From contig DUPI01000029.1 in NCBI GenBank assembly GCA_012838395.1, positions 1-5,678 of the forward strand: 5,678 nt of DNA, read 5' to 3'. The translations under genes were made by a program, and so were the position numbers. Position 1 is the stretch's first letter. Each line of letters opens with the position of its first letter. The notes under the pieces were generated by a model. That model did not search any database. It was not told the DNA's origin and saw only the letters and a program-made list of their open reading frames with translations. This document shows, one piece after another, positions 1-5,394 of the stretch. The stretch comes from Mollicutes bacterium. Its GTDB lineage: Bacteria > Bacillota_I > Bacilli_A > RF39 > UBA660.

Positions 1-2
1 AA

Positions 3-93
3 TGGCGGAGCAGGAGGGATTTGAACCCTCGCACCGGTTACCCGGTCTACGCCCTTAGCAGGGGCGCCTCTTCAGCCTCTTGAGTACTACTCC
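3..93 (-). tRNA. tRNA-Ser (anticodon GCU), CCA encoded
   Basis: Read on the minus strand, this 91-nt stretch folds as a type II (long variable arm) tRNA. The acceptor stem GGAGTAG/CTGCTCC (87-93 with 7-13) has one G-U pair. The discriminator is G and CCA is encoded in the gene (3-5). The anticodon stem CGCCC/GGGCG encloses the loop CTGCTAA, with anticodon GCT at 57-59. The variable arm is a 5-bp stem ACCGG/CCGGT with a GTAA loop, as expected for tRNA-Ser. The T-arm GAGGG/CCCTC encloses TTCAAAT. It decodes serine AGC/AGU codons. It is transcribed away from the ABC operon, from the promoter at 105-133. Its downstream side is cut by the window edge, so no terminator or following tRNA can be seen. 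Confidence 0.97.
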
Positions 94-104
94 ACGTGCT
101 TATA

Positions 105-133
105 ATTCTACCTTATTGTGATGTAAATGTCAA
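105..133 (-). promoter_or_regulatory. Sigma-70/SigA-type promoter of tRNA-Ser
   Basis: On the minus strand a perfect -35 TTGACA (128-133) is followed by exactly 17 nt and then -10 TAGAAT (105-110, 5 of 6 matches to TATAAT). Transcription would start near position 98, about five bases before the mature tRNA 5' end at 93. Directly upstream of the -35 is an A/T-only tract containing the palindrome AATTATATAATT (138-149), which could act as an UP element. This is the best -35 in the window, as fits a strongly expressed tRNA gene. Confidence 0.85.
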
Positions 134-254
134 TATCAATTATATAATTTTATGATAGAATTATTAAAGAAATAACTTATAAAATTAGAAGTTTTTAATA
201 CGTATAATATATTAATGGATAAATGAATTTAATAATTAAAAATGTTTAAGAATA

Positions 255-263
255 TGTTATAAT
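255..263 (+). promoter_or_regulatory. Extended -10 promoter of the ABC transporter operon
   Basis: TGTTATAAT (TGn at 255-257, TATAAT at 258-263) is a perfect extended -10 element. At 17-nt spacing the -35 position (235-240, ATTAAA) is poor, so the promoter would depend on the extended -10. The start site would be near 270, giving a leader of about 22 nt that carries the GAGGTGA ribosome site at 281-287. A second TATAAT at 203-208 has no TGn and no usable -35, and is a weaker candidate. Nothing else is visible in the 198-nt gap between the divergent units (94-291). Confidence 0.65.
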
Positions 264-291
264 AATATTAGAAATGTTATGAGGTGATTAT

Positions 292-1191
292 ATGTTAAAA
301 GTATCAAATATTAGTAAATCGTATGGTGAATTTTTAGCTCTGGATAATTTATCTTTTACGGTTAAACCTGGTGAAATATTTGGATTGCTAGGTGTTAACG
401 GAGCGGGTAAAACAACTGCTTTTAGAATAATTATGGGCTTACTTGATGCTGATCAAGGAGAAGTTACCTTAAATGGTAAAAAAATTGATTATTCAGTAAC
501 CGATAGAATAGGTTTTTTAACTGAAGAAAGAAGTTTATTAACTAAACTAACAGTTAAAGAACAATGTTTATTTTATGGTACTTTAAAAGGAATGTCAAAA
601 GAAAAAATAATATCTAGAATGGATGAGTTATTAGAACGTTTTCAGGTACCAGAATATCGAGAGCGAAAAATAAAGGAATTATCAAAAGGTAATCAACAAA
701 AAATTCAATTTATTACTGCTATTTTAAATGAACCGGAATTATTAATACTGGATGAACCGTTTGCTGGTCTTGACCCAATTAATGTTGAATTATTTCGAAA
801 GGAAATTATAAAAATGGCTGAAAATGGCAGTATGATTATTTTTTCTACTCACCGTATGGAACATGTTGAATTATTTTGTAAAAAAATAGTTGTCTTATTA
901 AGAGGAGAAAGTGTTCTAGAAGGTTATTTATCTGATATTAAAGAGAAATATCGCAAGAAAAATATATTTGTGAAAGGTGATATTAATACAGAAAAAATTA
1001 AGAAAATAGATGGTGTCTTAGGTGTTATTGAGAAATCAGATGAGTTTGAAATTAAAATTAATGATAGTGAAGTAGTGACCAAAGTATTTGCTGAAATAAA
1101 AAAATCTAAAGATATAGCTAAGTTTATAGTTGAAGAGCCATCGTTAAACGAAATTTTTGTATCAAAGGTAGGTGAAACATATGATGAGTAA
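292..1191 (+). CDS. ABC-2 type exporter, ATP-binding protein (YhaQ/NatA-like, DUF4162)
   Basis: This is the cytoplasmic ATPase that would power export through the membrane protein encoded next. Motifs in order: Walker A GVNGAGKT (residues 34-41); a Q-loop region at 73-90 with IGFLTEER, where Glu78 sits at the usual Gln position; signature LSKGNQQ (130-136); Walker B LLILDE with Asp154 and catalytic Glu155; D-loop GLD (159-161); and switch His187 in FSTHR. The C-terminal part, from about 213 and including EPSLNEIF, matches the DUF4162 tail of the YhaQ/NatA group, and 299 aa is the normal length. The start is fixed by GAGGTGA at 281-287. The stop overlaps the permease start, implying translational coupling. 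YhaQP/NatAB relatives are linked to sodium or drug efflux, but the substrate here cannot be read from sequence. Confidence 0.93.
   Translation: MLKVSNISKSYGEFLALDNLSFTVKPGEIFGLLGVNGAGKTTAFRIIMGLLDADQGEVTLNGKKIDYSVTDRIGFLTEERSLLTKLTVKEQCLFYGTLKGMSKEKIISRMDELLERFQVPEYRERKIKELSKGNQQKIQFITAILNEPELLILDEPFAGLDPINVELFRKEIIKMAENGSMIIFSTHRMEHVELFCKKIVVLLRGESVLEGYLSDIKEKYRKKNIFVKGDINTEKIKKIDGVLGVIEKSDEFEIKINDSEVVTKVFAEIKKSKDIAKFIVEEPSLNEIFVSKVGETYDE
1168..1175 (+). promoter_or_regulatory. Ribosome binding site that decides the permease start
   Basis: GTAGGTGA matches GGAGGTGA at 7 of 8 positions and lies inside the end of the ATPase gene. It gives normal spacing to ATG 1181, as seen at the first gene, and somewhat longer spacing to ATG 1184. 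The in-frame GTG at 1172 lies inside the site itself and so cannot be the start. Confidence 0.7.
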
Positions 1192-2506
1192 ATTAAATTA
1201 TTTAATTGGTGTAAGCCTTAAAAGAAAAATAAAAACAAAGTGGTTTGTTGCTGCTAATATTTTATTAGCATTGGTTATTATTGGTGTTAGTAACATCGAT
1301 AGTATTATTAGTTTCTTTGGTGGGGATTTTAATAAAAAGCAATTAATTTATGTTGTTGATAATACGGAGCAGTCATTTGATTTGTTTAAAGATCAATTAA
1401 ATTTAGTTGAGGAAAATTTTAAACAAACAGAGGATTCTTCATATGAAATAAAATTATATGATAAAGACGTAGAGAATGCAAAAAAATTAATTGAAGAAGA
1501 TAAGAAAACATGGATTGTAGTTTTTAATAAAGATCCAGAAACTACTATATCAGCTACTGTAATTAGTGAAGGATATATTGATGCAATTGAATATCAGTTA
1601 GTCTCATCAGCTATAAATAACACTAAAGTAGCGCTTGCTACTATGAATTCTGATTTGCCACTTGAAGAAGTTGCCAAGTTATATTCGCCAATTACTATTG
1701 CTAGAGAATATTTAGATGAGGACAAACTTAGTGAAGAGGAAAGTATGGGGGCTATTATGTCTTCTGTTTTTCCAATTATTATTTTACCGTTTTTTATGTT
1801 AGTTATTTTCTTAGTTCAAATGATTGGCGCTGAAGTAAATGATGAAAAATCAACAAGGGGTATGGAAATAATAATTTCTAATGTCTCGCCAGAAACTCAT
1901 TTTTTTGCCAAAATAATTGCTGGTAATCTCTTTGTGTTGATGCAAGGTGGTTTATTATTGTTATTTGGTGGTATGGGTTTGTTAGTTCGAAAGTTATTAG
2001 GTGGTAATAGTATAATACAAGTCTTCGGTGATGATTTTGGTTCATTTATTACTAAAGTTTTAGATAATGGTCTTTCCGGGCAATTAGTTTATATTATCCC
2101 ACTAACTATTATACTAATGATTTTAACATTTATATCTTATTCTTTATTAGCTGGTGTTTTAGCATCAATGACAACAAATACCGAAGATTTCCAACAACTA
2201 CAAACACCAATTATGCTTATATTATTACTAGGATATTATTTATCGATATTTGCTAGTTTATTAAAAGGGGCGACATTTATTAAGGTTGCATCATTTGTAC
2301 CGTTAATATCGGCTATATTATCTCCATCACTATTAGTCTTAGGACAAATAGGAATTATTGAAGTAATAATTTCAATTTTAATTAATATTGCTTTCAATTG
2401 GTTATTAATAAAATATGGTTTAAAAATATATAAGATAGGTATTTTAAATTACTCTTCCAAAGGATTATGGAAGAAGATGTTTAAAGCCTTAAAGACTAAT
2501 TCTTAA
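1181..2506 (+). CDS. ABC-2 type exporter, membrane permease (YhaP/NatB-like)
   Basis: This is the predicted membrane subunit partnering the ATPase encoded immediately upstream, with an 11-bp overlap. From ATG 1181 it is 441 aa. It has one N-terminal membrane helix (about 21-38) after a basic Lys/Arg segment, then a large extracytoplasmic domain (about 45-190). About five or six further helices follow, near 193-216, 246-269, 302-328, 343-362, 369-390 and 392-413. This is the layout of the ABC2_membrane_3 (PF12698) family. The cytoplasmic segment after the second helix, with EKSTRGMEIIISNVSP (about 222-237), is the family's conserved coupling region. FVPLISAILSP near 372 matches the usual late Phe-x-Pro motif. 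The start could also be ATG 1184. A GTG at 1172 would add three residues but overlaps the ribosome site. The substrate is unknown. Confidence 0.9.
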   Translation: MMSKLNYLIGVSLKRKIKTKWFVAANILLALVIIGVSNIDSIISFFGGDFNKKQLIYVVDNTEQSFDLFKDQLNLVEENFKQTEDSSYEIKLYDKDVENAKKLIEEDKKTWIVVFNKDPETTISATVISEGYIDAIEYQLVSSAINNTKVALATMNSDLPLEEVAKLYSPITIAREYLDEDKLSEEESMGAIMSSVFPIIILPFFMLVIFLVQMIGAEVNDEKSTRGMEIIISNVSPETHFFAKIIAGNLFVLMQGGLLLLFGGMGLLVRKLLGGNSIIQVFGDDFGSFITKVLDNGLSGQLVYIIPLTIILMILTFISYSLLAGVLASMTTNTEDFQQLQTPIMLILLLGYYLSIFASLLKGATFIKVASFVPLISAILSPSLLVLGQIGIIEVIISILINIAFNWLLIKYGLKIYKIGILNYSSKGLWKKMFKALKTNS

Positions 2507-2520
2507 TTATTTTCACAAAT

Positions 2521-2527
2521 AGGGGGG
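2521..2527 (+). promoter_or_regulatory. G-run ribosome binding site of the third operon gene
   Basis: AGGGGGG lies 7 nt before ATG 2535, in the 28-nt gap after the permease stop. It is unlike the GAGGTGA type used elsewhere in the window, but GGGGG can pair with CCUCC of 16S rRNA through one G-U pair. No promoter is visible in the gap, which supports co-transcription with the transporter. Confidence 0.6.
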
Positions 2528-2534
2528 AAGTACA

Positions 2535-3548
2535 ATGTGGGAGTTAGAACAAACATTACAAAAGAAACTTGATGACTTAATAAAAATTGGTTTATCTGTT
2601 AATACTATTAATTCTAATTTATGCCGTCTTGAAAAGGAAGGGAAAAAGGATAGTCCTGAATTTCAAAAATTTGTAAGTTATTTACAAATAGCAACAGAGG
2701 TAGAGAACGAAAAGATTAAAGACATCACTTATGATGAAGATGACATGAATGAACTACTTTATTTTTTAGAAAAAAAGTATAATTTATATGCTCATGATCC
2801 TTACTATGATTATATGTATTTTGATGCCGAAACAAGAGTAGCTACTAGAATAATGAAAACTTTAGAAACTGCTTTAGATGAGGTGTATATAGATAACACT
2901 TTTGAAGATGATTATGATGATGATTTTTTAGAAGACAAACTCTTTAAAGTTTATTCTGATTTTAATAAAATGAACATTTATCAAAATTTGAAAAACAAAG
3001 CTGTAGAAATAGAATCAACTAAAGAACTGAGTGATATTAGTATATCTAATAATAACAAAAGTGTAAAAGATTTATACTTAGAATATAAATATAATGCAGC
3101 GTTCGTTGACAAAGATATTGAATGGAGTTTCATTTTTAATAATTTTGATGCTAGTGAATTACTACTTTTAAAACCCCGTGAACAAGCTAGAAACTTAGGT
3201 ATGTCGATTGCTGAATATATAAATGAAAAACATTATTATCTGTCTTATGATATTTTTATAAAAAGTTTATTATATGCCGGTTTTTCAGAAGTTGACTTAT
3301 TGTTGCCTGTTAATGCTGAAAAAAGAGTTTTAATATTGTGGCATTTATGTAATATATTCAATAATTTAAATTATTATCAGTTGTTAGAAATCGGACAAGC
3401 TCTTTCACAACTGCCTCAATTTAATAATTTAGATGTTGAATCACAAAAAAATATTTTGGGATTGATTGAAAATTCTATTGAAAACGCTATCAATAATTCC
3501 AAAGGTGAATTTAATAATAAACCTAAAAATTATAAAAAGAAAAAATAA
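2535..3548 (+). CDS. Uncharacterised acidic cytosolic protein, third gene of the ABC operon
   Basis: I do not recognise a family. The 337-aa product has no signal peptide and no hydrophobic stretch long enough for a membrane helix, so it should be cytosolic. It looks mostly helical. The N-terminus (1-65) is rich in Leu, Lys and Glu and could form a coiled coil or helical hairpin. Two strongly acidic patches follow, at 67-72 (DEDDMN) and 124-134 (EDDYDDDFLED). An Asn/Ser/Lys linker near 160-178 separates this from a C-terminal part (about 180-320) with the hydrophobic pattern of a folded helical domain. The last residues are a basic tail, KPKNYKKKK. There are only two Cys (30, 272). It follows the permease by 28 nt, shares its operon, and ends in tandem TAATAA just before a strong terminator. 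A role with the exporter is inferred from position only. Confidence 0.8.
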   Translation: MWELEQTLQKKLDDLIKIGLSVNTINSNLCRLEKEGKKDSPEFQKFVSYLQIATEVENEKIKDITYDEDDMNELLYFLEKKYNLYAHDPYYDYMYFDAETRVATRIMKTLETALDEVYIDNTFEDDYDDDFLEDKLFKVYSDFNKMNIYQNLKNKAVEIESTKELSDISISNNNKSVKDLYLEYKYNAAFVDKDIEWSFIFNNFDASELLLLKPREQARNLGMSIAEYINEKHYYLSYDIFIKSLLYAGFSEVDLLLPVNAEKRVLILWHLCNIFNNLNYYQLLEIGQALSQLPQFNNLDVESQKNILGLIENSIENAINNSKGEFNNKPKNYKKKK

Positions 3549-3550
3549 TA

Positions 3551-3581
3551 AAAAAGGAGATTGTATTCAATCTCTTTTTTT
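3551..3581 (+). terminator. Intrinsic terminator of the ABC operon
   Basis: A 13-bp stem (3551-3563 paired with 3568-3580, including one G-U pair) encloses the loop TATT. It ends in a run of seven T at 3575-3581. The core GAGATTG/CAATCTC is perfect, and an A-tract pairs with the T-tract. It begins three nt after the stop of the third gene, marking the end of the three-gene unit. Its 3' half overlaps the promoter of the next gene. Confidence 0.92.
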
Positions 3582-3589
3582 GGTATAAT
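3561..3589 (+). promoter_or_regulatory. Extended -10 promoter of the DUF3048 lipoprotein gene, overlapping the terminator
   Basis: TGGTATAAT (TGn at 3582-3584 shared into TATAAT at 3584-3589, that is TGG then TATAAT with T3581 as the first T) is a perfect extended -10. Exactly 17 nt upstream is TTGTAT (3561-3566), a 3-of-6 match to the -35, which lies in the stem and loop of the preceding terminator hairpin. Transcription would start near 3596, giving a short leader of about 16 nt with only a weak AAGAAGTG ribosome site (3600-3607). Confidence 0.7.
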
Positions 3590-3612
3590 CTTTTTTAGAA
3601 AGAAGTGTCAAG

Positions 3613-4620
3613 ATGAAAAGGAAAATGATTGTTTCTCTTTTGCTATTAACTTTACTATTGAGTGGGTGTAATGCGGAAGAAACCTTAAATGCTGTAAAAG
3701 AACCTTTAGGTAATTTATTTCCTAAGATGGAAAAGAAAATCAAAATAGTAGATATGAATTCTAAATCAAGACCATATGCTGTAATGATTAATAATATAAA
3801 AGAAGCAAGGCCTCTTCAAAGTGGACTTCAAGATGCGTACATTATTTATGAAATAATTGCTGAAGGTGGTGTAACAAGACTTTTAGCCTTGTTTCATGAT
3901 ACTAATACCGAGCGAATTGGTTCAGTTAGAAGTGCTCGTCATTATTTTTTAGACTACTCTCTAGAAAATGATGCGATTTATGTTCATCACGGTTACTCTC
4001 CGCAAGCTCAGTCAGATTTTTACTCTTTAGATTTAGATAGAGTTGAAATAATGGATCCTAAGACCGCTTGGCGTGAAAGAGAACACGGAGTAGCAAGTGA
4101 ACACACTTTATTTACGAGCATTGAAAAAATAGAAAAAGGTCTTGGTAAAACAAGAACAGAAAGAAATAATGATTTTTTATTAGACTATAGTATTAATAAT
4201 ATTGATTTAAATAAAATTGCTGTTGCTAAAATAGCAAATAAGGTTGAAGTGGAATATTCTTGGTCAGTTAAAAATTTATATGAATATGATTCCGAGACTC
4301 AAGTTTATAAAAGATCAGTAAATGGAACACCACATAAAGATTTTGTAACTGGAAAGCAATATACTTTTAAGAATATAATCATTGTTCAGATTCCAAACCA
4401 AACTATCGATGACAAAGGACGACAAGATATATCAAATATTGGTGAACGAGATGGTTATTATATTACTAATGGCTATGCTGTTCCTATAAAGGCTGTTAAA
4501 GATAGTCGTAGTTCACAAACAATTTACAAGCATCTAAATGGTGAAGAAATAAAAGTAAATGATGGTAACACCTTTATTCAAATTCAGCCAGTAGGAAAAA
4601 AATTAAATATTGAAGAATAA
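3613..4620 (+). CDS. yerB: DUF3048 domain lipoprotein (YerB-like)
   Basis: This is a predicted membrane-anchored, extracytoplasmic lipoprotein. The N-terminus has a basic start (MKRK), a hydrophobic core, and the lipobox LSGC with lipidated Cys19. The N-terminal DUF3048 domain spans about 50-190 and shows the family's conserved stretches: RPYAVMINN (53-61), ARPLQSG (65-71), YEIIAEGGVTR (79-89) and IGSVRSAR (102-109). The C-terminal DUF3048 domain follows (about 205-330) with VYKRSVNGTPHKD and FIQIQP. The length of 335 aa is normal for YerB of Bacillus subtilis. The biochemical role of the family is not established, so none is given. The gene has its own promoter. No good terminator follows, so some readthrough into the HD gene is possible. 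The symbol reflects family resemblance only. Confidence 0.92.
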   Translation: MKRKMIVSLLLLTLLLSGCNAEETLNAVKEPLGNLFPKMEKKIKIVDMNSKSRPYAVMINNIKEARPLQSGLQDAYIIYEIIAEGGVTRLLALFHDTNTERIGSVRSARHYFLDYSLENDAIYVHHGYSPQAQSDFYSLDLDRVEIMDPKTAWREREHGVASEHTLFTSIEKIEKGLGKTRTERNNDFLLDYSINNIDLNKIAVAKIANKVEVEYSWSVKNLYEYDSETQVYKRSVNGTPHKDFVTGKQYTFKNIIIVQIPNQTIDDKGRQDISNIGERDGYYITNGYAVPIKAVKDSRSSQTIYKHLNGEEIKVNDGNTFIQIQPVGKKLNIEE

Positions 4621-4662
4621 AATAAAAAGTATGTGATTGTAATTATAATAAAAAGACTTTTA

Positions 4663-4671
4663 TGATATAAT
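4663..4671 (+). promoter_or_regulatory. Extended -10 promoter of the HD-domain gene
   Basis: TGATATAAT (TGn 4663-4665, TATAAT 4666-4671) is a perfect extended -10. The -35 position at 17-nt spacing (4643-4648, TTATAA) is weak. The start would be near 4678, leaving a leader of about 21 nt that carries GAGGTGA (4683-4689), nine nt before ATG 4699. The unit probably runs through tRNA-Arg to the terminator at 5304-5324. Confidence 0.7.
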
Positions 4672-4698
4672 ATATTAATGTTGAGGTGACTTATTCAA

Positions 4699-5202
4699 AT
4701 GAATATAAATGATAAAGATAATGAGTTTATTGATATTGTTGATCATATATTAGGAAATAAAGAATTTAAAACTTTAAAAAACATAGAACACCATGGTGTT
4801 AATCGTTTTGATCATTCAGTTAAAGTAGCTTATTATTCATATAAAGTAGCAAAGTTTTTAAATTTAGATTACCATAAGACGGCTAAGGCAGCTCTTCTCC
4901 ATGACTTTTTCTTAAGTGATGATAATAGAACTGTTAAAGAACGTATTATTTCAACTTTTGTTCACCCTAAAAAAGCGGTTCAAAAATCAGAAGAATATTT
5001 TAATCTTTGTCCAAAAGAGAAAAATATTATAGAAGGACATATGTTTCCTATTAATTATCGTGTTCCTAAATACGCTGAAAGTTGGGTTGTCAATATTGTC
5101 GATAAATCAGTAGCGATAGGAGAATTATCTCAAAAGTTTGGATACAAACTGAACTATGCAACTAATTTATTTCTCTTATTTTTAATTAATTATATTAGAT
5201 AA
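4699..5202 (+). CDS. HD-domain phosphohydrolase family protein
   Basis: This is a 167-aa soluble protein with the metal-ligand pattern of the HD superfamily. His39 is in RFDHSVKVA, the His68-Asp69 doublet is in ALLHDFF, His89 is in FVHPKKA, His114 is in EGHMFP, and Asp135 is in NIVDKSVA. The extra His89 and His114 between the HD doublet and the last Asp resemble HD enzymes with a two-metal site. That points to hydrolysis of a phosphate ester or nucleotide, though no substrate can be named. The protein appears complete: the HD core fills most of it, and the hydrophobic C-terminal helix NLFLLFLINY is too polar at its edges to be a sure membrane anchor. The gene has its own promoter and a GAGGTGA site, and ends 13 nt before tRNA-Arg, suggesting one shared transcript. 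Confidence 0.88.
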   Translation: MNINDKDNEFIDIVDHILGNKEFKTLKNIEHHGVNRFDHSVKVAYYSYKVAKFLNLDYHKTAKAALLHDFFLSDDNRTVKERIISTFVHPKKAVQKSEEYFNLCPKEKNIIEGHMFPINYRVPKYAESWVVNIVDKSVAIGELSQKFGYKLNYATNLFLLFLINYIR

Positions 5203-5214
5203 TTATTATCTAAT
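5194..5214 (+). repeat. Perfect 9-bp inverted repeat between the HD gene and tRNA-Arg
   Basis: ATTAGATAA (5194-5202) and TTATCTAAT (5206-5214) are exact reverse complements around a TTA spacer. The HD stop codon is the last three bases of the left arm, and the tRNA begins two bases after the right arm. There is only one G-C pair and no following T-run, so it is not an intrinsic terminator. It could be a processing or folding element, a weak operator, or chance in AT-rich DNA. Confidence 0.5.
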
Positions 5215-5215
5215 T

Positions 5216-5292
5216 GTCCGTGTAGCTCAGCAGGATAGAGCAATCCCCTCCTAAGGGATAGGTCATTGGTTCAACTCCAATCATGGACGCCA
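5216..5292 (+). tRNA. tRNA-Arg (anticodon CCU), CCA encoded
   Basis: This 77-nt gene forms a complete cloverleaf. The acceptor stem is GTCCGTG/CATGGAC (one G-U pair), the discriminator is G, and CCA is encoded at 5290-5292. The D-stem is GCTC/GAGC. The anticodon stem ATCCC/GGGAT encloses CTCCTAA with anticodon CCT at 5250-5252. The T-stem ATTGG/CCAAT encloses TTCAACT. It reads arginine AGG codons, which are rare but present here. No convincing promoter sits in the 13-nt gap upstream, so it is probably co-transcribed with the HD gene and released by 5' processing. The tRNA is intact and is followed directly by a terminator. Confidence 0.97.
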
Positions 5293-5303
5293 TTTAAGAA
5301 ATT

Positions 5304-5324
5304 AACCTGGTAACAGGTTTTTTT
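5304..5324 (+). terminator. Intrinsic terminator after tRNA-Arg
   Basis: AACCTG (5304-5309) and CAGGTT (5314-5319) form a 6-bp stem around a GTAA tetraloop. A run of seven T (5318-5324) follows immediately. It lies 11 nt beyond the encoded CCA and closes the HD gene-tRNA unit. Confidence 0.88.
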
Positions 5325-5394
5325 GTTGTGTCATTTTTAATTTAGCCCCATATCATATTAATAGAAATAGTTTTTTTGAGATGTGAGGGATATT

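Noticed and set aside
138..149. Palindrome AATTATATAATT as a specific operator
   Set aside because: It is A/T-only in AT-rich DNA. Its place upstream of the tRNA-Ser -35 is better explained as a general A/T-rich upstream element.
1172..1180. GTG start for the permease
   Set aside because: It lies within the GTAGGTGA ribosome site and has no site of its own upstream. ATG 1181 has proper spacing.
4625..4661. AAAAGT...ACTTTT as a terminator after the DUF3048 gene
   Set aside because: The stem has only six mostly A-T pairs across a loop of about 25 nt and no T-run, so it is not convincing as an intrinsic terminator.
5191..5196. TATATT as a -10 box for tRNA-Arg
   Set aside because: There is no acceptable -35 at 16-18 nt and no TGn, and the sequence is part of the AT-rich end of the HD coding region.
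292..5202. Mycoplasma-type recoding of TGA as Trp
   Set aside because: No in-frame TGA occurs in any of the five complete genes, all Trp codons are TGG and all stops are TAA. The window gives no evidence of recoding, though it cannot exclude it.
5371..5377. Run of seven T upstream of the last gene as a second terminator
   Set aside because: No stable GC-containing hairpin precedes it.
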